64,000 bases of DNA, taken from Oscillospiraceae bacterium. Its GTDB lineage: Bacteria > Bacillota > Clostridia > Oscillospirales > Oscillospiraceae. Under the pieces are notes generated by a model. The model searched no databases. It was not told the origin of the DNA and saw only the letters and a program-made list of their open reading frames with translations. A program made the position numbers and the translations under genes. Of this stretch, positions 1 through 7,703 are shown piece by piece (position 1 is the first letter of the stretch; every line of letters starts with the position of its first letter). The stretch covers positions 1 through 64,000 of the forward strand of contig JAFTYM010000038.1 of assembly GCA_017461585.1 (NCBI GenBank), written 5' to 3'.

Positions 1-40
1 AGTTTTGCCAAAAGATATTCGAGATAGAATCAATTTACAA

Positions 41-77
41 AAATCCGCCAATACTGGTATGTATTGGCGGATTTTTT
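41..77 (+). terminator. Rho-independent terminator of a gene left of the window
   Basis: A perfect 14-bp inverted repeat (AAATCCGCCAATAC and its complement) encloses a 6-nt loop and is followed by a short T run. It would end a plus-strand transcript that starts before the window. The minus-strand MerR gene converges on it from the other side, so it may also stop that transcript. Confidence 0.8.
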
Positions 78-104
78 AAGTTGCATTATAGCCGAATAGA
101 TAAA

Positions 105-145
105 GGCAAAACCTTATGTTTTCTTGTCGGGTACACCCTAAAACC
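105..145. repeat. Partial copy of a dispersed hairpin repeat
   Basis: About 38 bases here match the reverse complement of 22574-22612 with only a few differences (shared core CCTTATGTTTTCTTGTC). At 22561-22642 the sequence forms a long hairpin; here only one arm is present. It lies between the terminator at 41-77 and the end of the MerR gene. It looks like a truncated member of a small dispersed repeat family. Confidence 0.5.
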
Positions 146-164
146 CCTCGGTCTTTATGTTATC

Positions 165-968
165 TTACTCCTCAACAGGCAGCCATGCTTCAAAAAAGCC
201 TGTGAGTTTTCCGTTATCCACAACGCTGCAGACAAGGTTTCCGAAAGCATTTCCCACGGGCTTTAAGCCATGAGTTTTGGCGTATTTGAACATGAAGTCC
301 ATGTGCTTGGGGGAAAATGCGTTTTTGCCCGAGCTTTTAAAGGCGGAGTGGATGCACGGACGCGACTCAAAGCGCTCCACGGGGGGAGCATACTTGACGT
401 CAAATTCCTCCACATAGTGCATGTCCAGAGAAAATCCCCATGAGTACTTGTCCTCGCTGCCGTGGGCGGTAACGGGTATCTCAAAATATCTGGTGGAGAA
501 GGGCATATACTTAAGCCATCTTCGGCTTAGGGTCTGCAAAGTGGAGTCACTTTCATATTCGAAGTTGTGTCTGTTTAAATAGTATATGAAGTCGGGACCC
601 ATTGTGACCTCGCACTTTCCGATGAGACTTCGCACGTTTTCAAGGGTCTCCTTCTGACTTACAAGCCTTTCATGGAGAAGCTGATAGCGCTTTGCCGATG
701 CCTCGATCTCGGCGCTCATGTCGTCAATACGCTCGAGCAGGGAGTCGTAAGTGGTCTCGGACTCGATAACGGAGATCTCGTCTATACTGAAGCCAAAGTT
801 TTTATACCAAAGACAGTCGATGAGAAAATTGATGTCCCAGGTGTCATAATAGCGGTAGCTGTTGTGCTCACCCTTCTCGGGGGAGACAACGCCTTTTTTC
901 TCGTAATAACGGATAAGGTCTGTGGAAATTCCAAGAATTTTCGCAACATCACCGATTTTATATCGCAT
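165..968 (-). CDS. MerR-family transcriptional regulator with large effector domain
   Basis: 267 residues. The N-terminus (MRYKIGDVAKILGIS, then DLIRYYEKKGVV) is a MerR winged helix-turn-helix, residues about 1-70. A coiled-coil dimerisation helix follows at about 78-115. The remaining 150 residues resemble the GyrI/BmrR-type ligand-binding domain attached to drug- and aromatic-sensing MerR proteins. No Cys metal-binding cluster is seen, so a small-molecule ligand is more likely than a metal. The gene is divergent from the catabolic operon starting at 1133, and the shared 164-bp gap holds a promoter of typical MerR geometry. By inference it activates that operon in response to the substrate or an intermediate. 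The stop is TAA. Confidence 0.9.
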   Translation of the reverse strand: MRYKIGDVAKILGISTDLIRYYEKKGVVSPEKGEHNSYRYYDTWDINFLIDCLWYKNFGFSIDEISVIESETTYDSLLERIDDMSAEIEASAKRYQLLHERLVSQKETLENVRSLIGKCEVTMGPDFIYYLNRHNFEYESDSTLQTLSRRWLKYMPFSTRYFEIPVTAHGSEDKYSWGFSLDMHYVEEFDVKYAPPVERFESRPCIHSAFKSSGKNAFSPKHMDFMFKYAKTHGLKPVGNAFGNLVCSVVDNGKLTGFFEAWLPVEE

Positions 969-1056
969 TTTTAGCTGACCTCCTCGTTAAATTGTACGAA
1001 GTGAGTACATTATACATTAAAATATTTGAAAAACCAAGAAAAAATGATAAATAAAC

Positions 1057-1087
1057 TTGACATTGGAATAGTTCCAAGGTTTACAAT
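1057..1087 (+). promoter_or_regulatory. MerR-type promoter: TTGACA, 19-bp spacer, TACAAT, with central dyad
   Basis: The -35 TTGACA (1057-1062) and -10 TACAAT (1082-1087) are separated by 19 bp instead of the usual 17. Inside the spacer lies a perfect dyad, TTGGAA-TAG-TTCCAA (1063-1077). An over-long spacer with a dyad inside it is the hallmark of promoters that MerR regulators twist into an active shape. It drives the operon starting at 1133 and is probably bound by the divergent MerR product. Confidence 0.85.
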
Positions 1088-1132
1088 CCAAGTAGGTATG
1101 AAACCGATTATATTTTTAGGAGGAATTTACTC

Positions 1133-2035
1133 ATGGCATACATGCCCCTTAGAAAAGAAGAGCTCTATCTGGAAACAGGTAAAATGACAAAGATCTGGGA
1201 TCTTAGCCAGCCCTGGGGCTGGGATACTCCCCTGTGGCCTTTCCCCGGCGCACGTTCCGACCTTCAGTTCCCCCGTGGTCAGTATCTTGAGAGATTCCAC
1301 AAGAGAACATGCACATACACAGGTACACTTCATGCAGGTACTCATATGGACGCTCCCAACCACACTCTCCATGAGGAAGAGGTAGACCGCGAGCGTTACG
1401 GCTACACACTTGCTGAGCTTCCCCTCGAGCACTGCGTAGGTACAGGCGTTATCCTCGACATGACATGGATGTACGACGAGTTCCAGGAGAAGTTCAACGC
1501 AGCTGAAGGCGACCCCGCAAGAATGGGCGAGATCTGGAGAATCATCACTCCCGAAGATGTAGACCGCGCTTGCGAGAAGGACGGCCTTGAGATCCGCGAG
1601 AACGACTGGGTCATCATCGACACAGGCTTCCACAGATTCTGGAGAGTAAACAACGACAAGTACTTCAACTACTATCCCGGCCTTGGCCCCGAAGTTTGCA
1701 AGTACCTGATGTTCGAAAAGAAGATCAAGGGTATCTCCGGTACATGGGGCGCAACAGACTCCCCCCTGTGGCACTATCCCGTTAAGGAGCAGATGCCCTG
1801 GCTCGCTACAAACTACAAGCTGGCAACAGGCCGCGATATCGACGTTGACTATCCCGACTACGAGCCCTGCCACAGACTGTTTGCACAGCACGGTGTTATG
1901 ACAGTTGAAAACGCAGGCGGCGACATCGACGAAGTTAAGGGTAAGAGAATGATCATCGCTGCATTCCCCTTCCGCTGCGAGGCAGCTGACGGCGGCTTTG
2001 TACGTCTGGTAGCTTGGGAAGAAGGCTCCTTCTAA
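1133..2035 (+). CDS. Cyclase-family metal-dependent hydrolase, candidate dihydrophloroglucinol cyclohydrolase
   Basis: 300 residues of the cyclase/kynurenine-formamidase fold (PF04199). The metal-binding signature is seen at residues 67-77, H-A-G-T-H-M-D-A-P-N-H, matching the family HxGTHxDxPxH motif. These enzymes hydrolyse C-N or C-C bonds with Zn or Mn. As first gene of an operon with a 3-hydroxyacyl-CoA-dehydrogenase-like enzyme, a BKACE and a CoA-transferase, the best match is dihydrophloroglucinol cyclohydrolase, which opens the reduced ring to 3-hydroxy-5-oxohexanoate. That substrate is an inference from context; other amide or ring substrates are possible. The ATG follows AGGAGG at 1121-1126, and the gene sits directly behind the MerR-type promoter. 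Confidence 0.8.
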   Translation: MAYMPLRKEELYLETGKMTKIWDLSQPWGWDTPLWPFPGARSDLQFPRGQYLERFHKRTCTYTGTLHAGTHMDAPNHTLHEEEVDRERYGYTLAELPLEHCVGTGVILDMTWMYDEFQEKFNAAEGDPARMGEIWRIITPEDVDRACEKDGLEIRENDWVIIDTGFHRFWRVNNDKYFNYYPGLGPEVCKYLMFEKKIKGISGTWGATDSPLWHYPVKEQMPWLATNYKLATGRDIDVDYPDYEPCHRLFAQHGVMTVENAGGDIDEVKGKRMIIAAFPFRCEAADGGFVRLVAWEEGSF

Positions 2036-2064
2036 ACCATCGCTGAATAGTTAATTCTTCCGGT

Positions 2065-2091
2065 CCCGCGAGAGGCTAAGCCTTTCGCGGG
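2065..2091 (+). promoter_or_regulatory. Intercistronic hairpin without T run
   Basis: Two 11-bp arms (CCCGCGAGAGG and CCTTTCGCGGG, one G-U pair) face each other across 5 nt between the cyclase and dehydrogenase genes. No U tract follows, so termination is unlikely. It may stabilise or mark a processing point in the operon mRNA. A second such hairpin lies at 4082-4114. Confidence 0.5.
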
Positions 2092-2124
2092 TCGGATAAT
2101 GTTTAAAAGAGGTAAGAAAGTAAT

Positions 2125-3090
2125 ATGAAAACACTGAACGATATCAAAAAGATCGCAGTTCTTGGCGCAGGTACAATGGGACCCGGCATTGCTCAGGTAT
2201 TTGCAATGGGCGGCTACGAAGTTACAATGTGGACAAGAAGTGAGACAACAAGAGAAAAGGCAAAGACAACACTTTACACAAGCCTTAAGACATTCGCCGA
2301 AGAAGGCGAGATCCCCGCTGACAAGATCGACGAGATCTACGGCCGCGTAAGCTTTGCTCTCACAGTTCCCGAAGCTCTCGAAGGCGCAGACTTCGTTATG
2401 GAGACAATCGTTGAGAACAGAGACGCTAAGGTTGAGCTCTACAAGCAGATCGCTGAGCTGGTAGCTGACGATGTCATCGTTGCTTCCAACACATCCGCTA
2501 TGAATATCTTTGAAGTTGTTCCCGAGAAGCTCCTTCCCCAGCAGATCATCTGCCACTGGTATTCTCCCGCACAGCTCCTGCCCCTCGTAGAGGTTGTTAA
2601 GAGCGAGCAGGCTCCCCAGGAAATGGCTGACGTTGCAATGCAGATGCTCACAAACTGCGGCAAGACAGCTGTATTCATGAAGAAGTTCATCCGCGGCTAC
2701 ATCGTAAACCGTCTCCAGCAGTGCCTCAACCGTGAGATCTTCTTCCTCATGGACAACGGCTACTGTGATGCAGAGGCTATTGACCTTGCAGCTAAGGCTT
2801 CCTTCGTTCCCCGTGCAGTTGTTCTCGGCCTCGTAAAGAGAGCTGACTTCGGCGGTCTCGATATGACAGCTAACAACTACAAGAACAAGAGCTACACAAT
2901 GCCCGAAAACGGCGACGAGCTGCCCCGCGTTCTCGCTGAGAAGGTTGAAGCAGGCGAGCTTGGTATCAAGACAGGCAAGGGCTTCTACGATTACACAGGT
3001 ATGGACATCGAGGCTCTGAAGACAAAGAGAGACAAGCAGCTCTTCGAGATCTTCCGCGTAGCTAAGAAGTTCATGGCTGACCCCGTTTAA
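2125..3090 (+). CDS. 3-hydroxyacyl-CoA dehydrogenase-type NAD-dependent dehydrogenase, candidate 3-hydroxy-5-oxohexanoate dehydrogenase
   Basis: 321 residues. A Rossmann NAD-binding motif is seen at 14-19 (G-A-G-T-M-G), followed by the acidic/basic pattern of this family. SNTSAM and HWYSPAQLLPLVEVV (His144, Glu156) correspond to the catalytic His-Glu region of 3-hydroxyacyl-CoA dehydrogenases. The C-terminal helical domain is present, so the length is normal for the single-domain form (about 280-320). Relatives such as carnitine dehydrogenase act on free 3-hydroxy acids. Next to a BKACE, this one probably oxidises a free beta-hydroxy acid to the beta-keto acid that BKACE cleaves. In the phloroglucinol route this is (S)-3-hydroxy-5-oxohexanoate to triacetate. 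The exact substrate is inferred from context only. Confidence 0.8.
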   Translation: MKTLNDIKKIAVLGAGTMGPGIAQVFAMGGYEVTMWTRSETTREKAKTTLYTSLKTFAEEGEIPADKIDEIYGRVSFALTVPEALEGADFVMETIVENRDAKVELYKQIAELVADDVIVASNTSAMNIFEVVPEKLLPQQIICHWYSPAQLLPLVEVVKSEQAPQEMADVAMQMLTNCGKTAVFMKKFIRGYIVNRLQQCLNREIFFLMDNGYCDAEAIDLAAKASFVPRAVVLGLVKRADFGGLDMTANNYKNKSYTMPENGDELPRVLAEKVEAGELGIKTGKGFYDYTGMDIEALKTKRDKQLFEIFRVAKKFMADPV

Positions 3091-3145
3091 TCAGGATATC
3101 CAAAATTTTAAAGTTTTTTAAATAACCGAAAGGAAGAAATTTAAA

Positions 3146-4048
3146 ATGGCTAAGTCTAACAAGATCATTATTCAGGCTTGTCTGTGCGGCGCTGGTACAA
3201 AGAAGGCACAGGCTCCTACAGTTCCCTATACTCCCGAAGAGATCGCTCGCCAGGCAGTAGATTGTGCTAAGGCTGGTGCTTCCATCGTTCACATCCACGT
3301 TCGTGAGGACAAGGAAGTTAACGGCGAAATGCAGATCGGCTACAAGTCCATGAGCCTTGAGAAGTTCACAGAGACAGTTCAGCTCTGCCGCAAGTACTGC
3401 GCAGAAGCAGGCGTAGATGTTCTCATCAACCTGACAACATCCGGCGGTGAGTACGAAGACCACAAGCGTCTCCAGCACCTTGGCGCTCTGAAGCCCGAAA
3501 TGTGCTCCTTCGACCCCAACACACTCAACTGGGCAAACAGCTACATTTTCGAGAACAGCCCCCGCTTCCTCAACGCTCTTGCTCAGGAAGTTGTAAAGCA
3601 CGATGTAAAGCCCGAGTTCGAAGTATTCGACACAGGTCACATCGACTCTGTTATGTACTATGTAAACAAGCATGACATTCCCAAGCCCCCCCACATCCAG
3701 TTCATCATGGGTGTTGGTGGCTCCATGCCCGGCACAGCTGAGAACCTTGCATTCCTCGTAGGCAAGCTCCCCGAAGGCGCAACATGGTCCGTTTCCGGTA
3801 TCGGTAAGGCTCACATGCCCATGATGCTCGCAGGTCTTGCTCTCGGCTGCGACGGTCTCCGCGTAGGTCTTGAGGACAACGTTATGTACGGTAAGGATGC
3901 AGACGGCAACAAGATCATTGCTACAAACGTAATGCTCGTTGAGCGTGCTGTTGCACTTGCTAAGCTTGCTGGCCGTGAGATCGCAACTGCTGATGAAGCA
4001 CGTGAGATCCTTGGCATCACACGCAACTGCCTCAGAGACGAAGGCTAA
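3146..4048 (+). CDS. BKACE family beta-keto acid cleavage enzyme, candidate triacetate acetoacetate-lyase
   Basis: 300 residues, a TIM-barrel BKACE/Kce protein (PF05853). The Zn ligands H49 and H51 and the catalytic region are seen in HIHVRE, and the conserved acid in RVGLEDN (E243). Family chemistry is beta-keto acid plus acetyl-CoA to acetoacetate plus R-CO-CoA. The lysine-fermentation member Kce usually sits with kamA/kamDE/kdd/kal; none of these are here. The N-terminal substrate loop (CGAGTKKAQAP) lacks an obvious acidic residue to hold an amino group, arguing against 3-keto-5-aminohexanoate. With an upstream cyclase and dehydrogenase, triacetate (3,5-dioxohexanoate) is the best candidate substrate, giving acetoacetate and acetoacetyl-CoA. 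Family assignment is secure; substrate is inferred. Confidence 0.85.
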   Translation: MAKSNKIIIQACLCGAGTKKAQAPTVPYTPEEIARQAVDCAKAGASIVHIHVREDKEVNGEMQIGYKSMSLEKFTETVQLCRKYCAEAGVDVLINLTTSGGEYEDHKRLQHLGALKPEMCSFDPNTLNWANSYIFENSPRFLNALAQEVVKHDVKPEFEVFDTGHIDSVMYYVNKHDIPKPPHIQFIMGVGGSMPGTAENLAFLVGKLPEGATWSVSGIGKAHMPMMLAGLALGCDGLRVGLEDNVMYGKDADGNKIIATNVMLVERAVALAKLAGREIATADEAREILGITRNCLRDEG

Positions 4049-4081
4049 TTTCGCCGGCTGATAAATTAAGATTTTAACAGG

Positions 4082-4114
4082 TCACCGGTCGGAAATTTAA
4101 TTCTTGACCGGTGA
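4082..4114 (+). promoter_or_regulatory. Intercistronic hairpin before the CoA-transferase genes
   Basis: A 9-bp stem (TCACCGGTC / GACCGGTGA) with a 15-nt loop lies in the 91-bp gap between the BKACE and CoA-transferase genes and is followed by only four T. It could be a weak attenuator or a stability element that separates expression of the two halves of the operon. Confidence 0.5.
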
Positions 4115-4139
4115 TTTTCGTAGAAAGGAATTTAGATCA

Positions 4140-4856
4140 ATGAAGGAAAAAGTAGTTTCCATTGAGGAAGCCGTTTCCCATATCCACGATGGTCTCACCA
4201 TCATGGTTCCCGGCTTCGTTAACTGCGGCGTACCCCAGACACTTATTCAGGCTATGCTCGACAAGGGCGTAAAAGATCTGAACATCATCTCCAACAACAC
4301 AAGCGTTAAGGGCAAGGGCATCGGCAAGCTCGTACACGCTGAAGCTATCAAGCACATTACCTGCTCCCACATCGGCAACAACGTCGAGACTGTTGAGAAG
4401 GTAGTTAACGGCGAGATCAACGTTACTTTCGTTCCCCAGGGCACACTCTGCGAGAGAATGAGAGCAGGCGGCGCAGGTCTCGGCGGCGTTCTCACTCCCA
4501 CAGGTCTCGGCACTCCCATGCAGGAGGGCAAGCAGGTCGTAGAGTGGGATAAGGAAAAGGGCGAGTACAAGTTCGTTACAGACGCAGACCCCAAGAAGGG
4601 TCCCCGTTACGTTCTCGAGCTGCCCCTCCACGCTGATGTTGCTATTATCCACGCTTGGAAGGCTGACAAGATCGGTAACGTAGTTTACCACAGAACAGCT
4701 CGTAACTTTAACCCCATCATGGCAACAGCTGCTGATCTGGTTATCGTTGAGGCTGAGGAGATCGTTGAAGTTGGCGCGCTGGATCCCGATGTTATCGTAA
4801 CACCCAGCTGCCTCGTAGACATGATAGTTCAGGCTAATCCGGAGGATAGAAACTAA
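4140..4856 (+). CDS. Acetate/butyrate-acetoacetate-type CoA-transferase, alpha subunit
   Basis: 238 residues of the family I CoA-transferase A subunit (SugarP_isomerase fold, AtoD/CtfA-like). The glycine-rich CoA-binding motif is seen as GFVNCGVPQTLI near residue 25, with MRAGGAGLGGVLTPTGLGT around 105-123. Start chosen at 4140 because GAAAGGA lies just upstream; an earlier in-frame ATG at 4104 would fall inside the hairpin. The stop overlaps the ATG of the beta subunit, indicating coupled translation. In context it moves CoA between acetoacetate and an acyl-CoA so that the BKACE product can enter thiolysis or butyrate formation. Confidence 0.9.
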   Translation: MKEKVVSIEEAVSHIHDGLTIMVPGFVNCGVPQTLIQAMLDKGVKDLNIISNNTSVKGKGIGKLVHAEAIKHITCSHIGNNVETVEKVVNGEINVTFVPQGTLCERMRAGGAGLGGVLTPTGLGTPMQEGKQVVEWDKEKGEYKFVTDADPKKGPRYVLELPLHADVAIIHAWKADKIGNVVYHRTARNFNPIMATAADLVIVEAEEIVEVGALDPDVIVTPSCLVDMIVQANPEDRN

Positions 4857-5518
4857 TGACTAAACAGGAAATAAGAAATTTTATTGCTAAGAGAACTGCT
4901 AAGTTCTTCAACGACGGCGACGTCATCAACCTGGGTATCGGCATGCCCACACTTTGTCTCGATTTCCTTCCCGAAGGCGTAGACATCTGGATCGAGTCTG
5001 AGAACGGCGTTCTCGGTCTTGCAGGTGCTCCCGAAAACGAAGAAGACGGCGATATCGATATCGTTGACGCTTCCGGCCGTGTTTCCACAATGCGTGTGGG
5101 CGGCTGCTGCTTCTCCAGTTTCGACTCCTTTGGTCTTATCCGCGGCGGTCACGTTGCTGCTACTGTTCTCGGCGCTTACGAAGTTGACCAGGAAGGCAAC
5201 CTTGCTAACTGGATGGTTCCCGGCAAGACATGCGCAGGCATGGGCGGCGCTATGGACCTTGTTTCCGGTGCAAAGAACGTTCTCATCATGATGGAGCACA
5301 CCGACAAGTACGGCAACTCCAAGATCCTCAAGAAGTGCACACTTCCTCTCACAGCAGCTAACGAAGTTGACTACATCATCACAGAGCTCTGTGTTCTCCA
5401 TTGCACACCCGAAGGACTTGTTCTTGAAGAGCTTGCTCCCGATGTAACAGTTGAAGACGTTATCGCAAAGACAGACGCTGATCTCATCATTCCCGAAAAG
5501 ATTGGAAGTATGGTCTAA
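4856..5518 (+). CDS. Acetate/butyrate-acetoacetate-type CoA-transferase, beta subunit
   Basis: 220 residues, AtoA/CtfB-like. The catalytic glutamate that forms the glutamyl-CoA intermediate is seen in the SENG motif (Glu49). The conserved GIGMPTL segment (about residues 28-34) and the GGAMDLVSGAK segment are also present. It overlaps the alpha subunit by one base, and the following symporter gene begins directly after its TAA. Together the subunits form the usual heterotetramer. The natural CoA donor cannot be read from sequence; acetyl-CoA or butyryl-CoA are the likely ones in a fermenting anaerobe. Confidence 0.9.
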   Translation: MTKQEIRNFIAKRTAKFFNDGDVINLGIGMPTLCLDFLPEGVDIWIESENGVLGLAGAPENEEDGDIDIVDASGRVSTMRVGGCCFSSFDSFGLIRGGHVAATVLGAYEVDQEGNLANWMVPGKTCAGMGGAMDLVSGAKNVLIMMEHTDKYGNSKILKKCTLPLTAANEVDYIITELCVLHCTPEGLVLEELAPDVTVEDVIAKTDADLIIPEKIGSMV

Positions 5519-6958
5519 ATGAATAATCCTATGATGATCGTGGGTCTGATCATCAGCATCGCAGCCATCGTCGGTCTTGCAATCTTCACAGGTATGAAGA
5601 AAAAGCAGGGCGGCGGCAAGATCGGCTTCGGTGTTGTTGCAGGTCTGATCCTCGGTACACTGGTCGGCGGTTCATCCACAGTAGGTACGGCACAGCTTGC
5701 CTTTAACTACGGTATGTCCGCATGGTGGTTCACACTTGGCGCAGGTCTCGGCTGCCTCATTCTCGCTCTTGTTTACGCAAAGCGCTTGAGAGCTGAAAAC
5801 AGCCCTACCCTTGTCGGTATGGTAAAGAATGAGTACGGCAGCAAGGCAGGCATGGCTGCAACCATCCTTAACTCCGTCGGTACATTTATCAACATCCTGT
5901 CCCAGCTTATCGCTGCATCTTCCGTTGTTCTCGTTGTTATGCCCACAATGGGCACGGCATGGACAATCATCATCGCAGCTGCAGTTATGGTACTCTATGT
6001 TGTATTCGGCGGCTCCAAGGGCGCAGGCATCGTCGGTATTTTAAAGCTGATCCTCCTCTATGTGGCAATGGTCACATGCGGTATCATCGCTTACAATAAC
6101 CTCGGCGGCATGAGCGGTGTGACCTCTGCAATCAAGAGCTTTTCTGATGAGCTGGGCAGAAACTTCGCAAGTCTTTTCTGCCGCGGCGCAGGTAAGGACA
6201 TGGGCTCCTGCGTAAGCCTTATTCTCGGTGTTCTCACAACACAGACTTATTCTCAGGCTGTACTTACAGCCAAGAGCGATAAGGACGGAATCACAGGCGC
6301 GCTCATCAGCACATTCCTCATTCCTCCCATCGGTATCTTCGGTATCCTCGTAGGTCTTTATATGAGATCTGTTGCAGATCCCGCTGCTCTGGCAGACGCA
6401 GCTCAGACTGCTGTTCTCGCCAAGACAGCTCTCACAGACTTCATCCTGAACTACTCCGGCATACCTCCCATTCTCGCAGGCATCATGCTTGGCGCTCTGT
6501 TTATCGCATCTGTCGGTACAGGTGCAGGTCTTGCTCTGGGTATCGCAACGGTTATCAACCGCGAGCTCATCCAGAAAAAGGCAAAGAATGCAAAGCTCTC
6601 TGCTGACAACATGAACAAGCTGCTTATCGTGGTCGTTCTCGCTGTTGCAACAGCTCTTGCCTGCACACCCATCGGCGACACTATTCTGGAGTTCGCCTTC
6701 ATGTCCATGGGTCTTCGCGGCTGCACGGTATTTGCACCTCTCTGCTTTGCTCTCTGGGCAAAGGGAAAGGTCAAGAGCAATTACGCATTTGTCTCCATCA
6801 TCGGCGGCAGCATCGTTGCTCTTATCCTCGGTGTGCTTAACCTGTTCAAGGTCATCACACTTCCCGTTGACGCCGTGTTCCCCGGCATCGCAGTCGGTCT
6901 TGTTATCATGCTCATCGGTCTTGCCGATAAGAGAAAGAACAATACTCTCGCTGCGTAA
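5519..6958 (+). CDS. Sodium:solute symporter (SSS) family transporter
   Basis: 479 residues with about 13 hydrophobic membrane segments, typical of the SSS family (PF00474) in length and pattern. GLILGTLVGGSSTVGTAQLAF near residue 45-65 matches the conserved first core helix that contributes to Na+ and substrate binding. It is the last gene of the MerR-controlled operon, starts right after the CoA-transferase stop with no spacer, and is followed by a strong terminator. It probably imports the operon's substrate with Na+; the solute itself is unknown. Lack of a separate promoter supports co-expression with the enzymes. Confidence 0.85.
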   Translation: MNNPMMIVGLIISIAAIVGLAIFTGMKKKQGGGKIGFGVVAGLILGTLVGGSSTVGTAQLAFNYGMSAWWFTLGAGLGCLILALVYAKRLRAENSPTLVGMVKNEYGSKAGMAATILNSVGTFINILSQLIAASSVVLVVMPTMGTAWTIIIAAAVMVLYVVFGGSKGAGIVGILKLILLYVAMVTCGIIAYNNLGGMSGVTSAIKSFSDELGRNFASLFCRGAGKDMGSCVSLILGVLTTQTYSQAVLTAKSDKDGITGALISTFLIPPIGIFGILVGLYMRSVADPAALADAAQTAVLAKTALTDFILNYSGIPPILAGIMLGALFIASVGTGAGLALGIATVINRELIQKKAKNAKLSADNMNKLLIVVVLAVATALACTPIGDTILEFAFMSMGLRGCTVFAPLCFALWAKGKVKSNYAFVSIIGGSIVALILGVLNLFKVITLPVDAVFPGIAVGLVIMLIGLADKRKNNTLAA

Positions 6959-6968
6959 ATTAAATTGT

Positions 6969-7004
6969 AAAACTGCGTACTGTTTTTACGGTACGCAGTT
7001 TTTT
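6969..7004 (+). terminator. Rho-independent terminator of the 1133-6958 operon
   Basis: A 12-bp perfect stem (AAAACTGCGTAC and its complement) with a 10-nt loop, ending in a run of T, starts 10 nt after the symporter stop. It closes the MerR-controlled operon. Confidence 0.92.
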
Positions 7005-7032
7005 GTATGTGTTACGGTGTGTTGACCTCTTT

Positions 7033-7651
7033 GTAGGGGGCGACGTCCCCGTTTGATGAAATTTACACAATATCGTTGGTATTTCGTAGGGGCGACCTTT
7101 GGTCGCCCGTTATGGTGCGGCGGCGTGATTGGGGAGCGGGCGACCAAAGGTCGCCCCTACGAAAAGGCAGCAAAATGTTGCGGTAAAATTTGTAGGGACC
7201 GGCGTCCCCGACGGTCCGAAAAAAACGGAACGGATAAATCCGTTCCCTACAACGCATACATGTGAAAATTATGTCGTAGGGGAGGATTCCATATCCGCCC
7301 GAAAGCGGGAGGGCACTTAAGACCCTCCCCTACAAAATGACAGTAACATTATGCTGGCATCGTGTAGGGGGCGACGTCCCCGACGCCCCGTTGTAAAATT
7401 TCGCACGATGTTGTTGGTGCGTTGTAGGGGACGGGGTTCCCGTCCCCCTTTCGAATCCCCCTCCTAAGCAACAGGTCTTGTGTTTTAAATAGGGAGTATT
7501 CTTAACCTGCAGAAACGATAATTTGAGTGGTTGAGCTGTCATTATCAGGTGACTGAGAGGGCTTTCACGGCATGGATAAATCCATGCCCCACGGAGGATC
7601 TTTTAAATGACGTATCGTAGGGAACGGATTTATCCGTTCCGTAAATCATCA
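7033..7651. repeat. Array of short palindromic GTAGGG...CCCTAC repeat units
   Basis: This 700-base gene-free stretch holds about ten short palindromic units that begin with GTAGGG or end with CCCTAC. Copies include 7033-7051, 7086-7111, its inverted partner 7137-7160, 7192-7250, 7275-7332, 7363-7395, 7423-7451, 7579-7600 and 7615-7640. Inner stems vary (GCGACC-TTT-GGTCGC, GGAACGGATAAATCCGTTCC) while the outer hexamers are kept. Short reading frames inside translate to low-complexity peptides and are not taken as genes. The same units recur at 11890, 14651, 16820, 32274, 60290 and 61799, always between genes. They resemble REP or miniature palindromic elements. Confidence 0.8.
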
Positions 7652-7703
7652 TTGAAATAAATTTAAAACTATGTAATAATAAAAAGGTTAGGAGGCGGTA
7701 AGT

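Noticed and set aside
3146..4048. BKACE as 3-keto-5-aminohexanoate cleavage enzyme of lysine fermentation
   Set aside because: No aminomutase, dehydrogenase kdd or ammonia-lyase genes are nearby, and the substrate loop lacks an evident acid for an amino group. The cyclase partner fits a different pathway better.
7053..7542. Several short open frames in the repeat array, with peptides such as VGATFGRP and NGTDKSVPYN
   Set aside because: They lie wholly inside palindromic repeat units, run on both strands over the same bases and lack ribosome binding sites. They are repeat translations, not genes.
7033..7651. Possible CRISPR array
   Set aside because: The units are palindromes of differing length and sequence with irregular spacing, in both orientations. 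There are no constant direct repeats with equal spacers and no cas genes.
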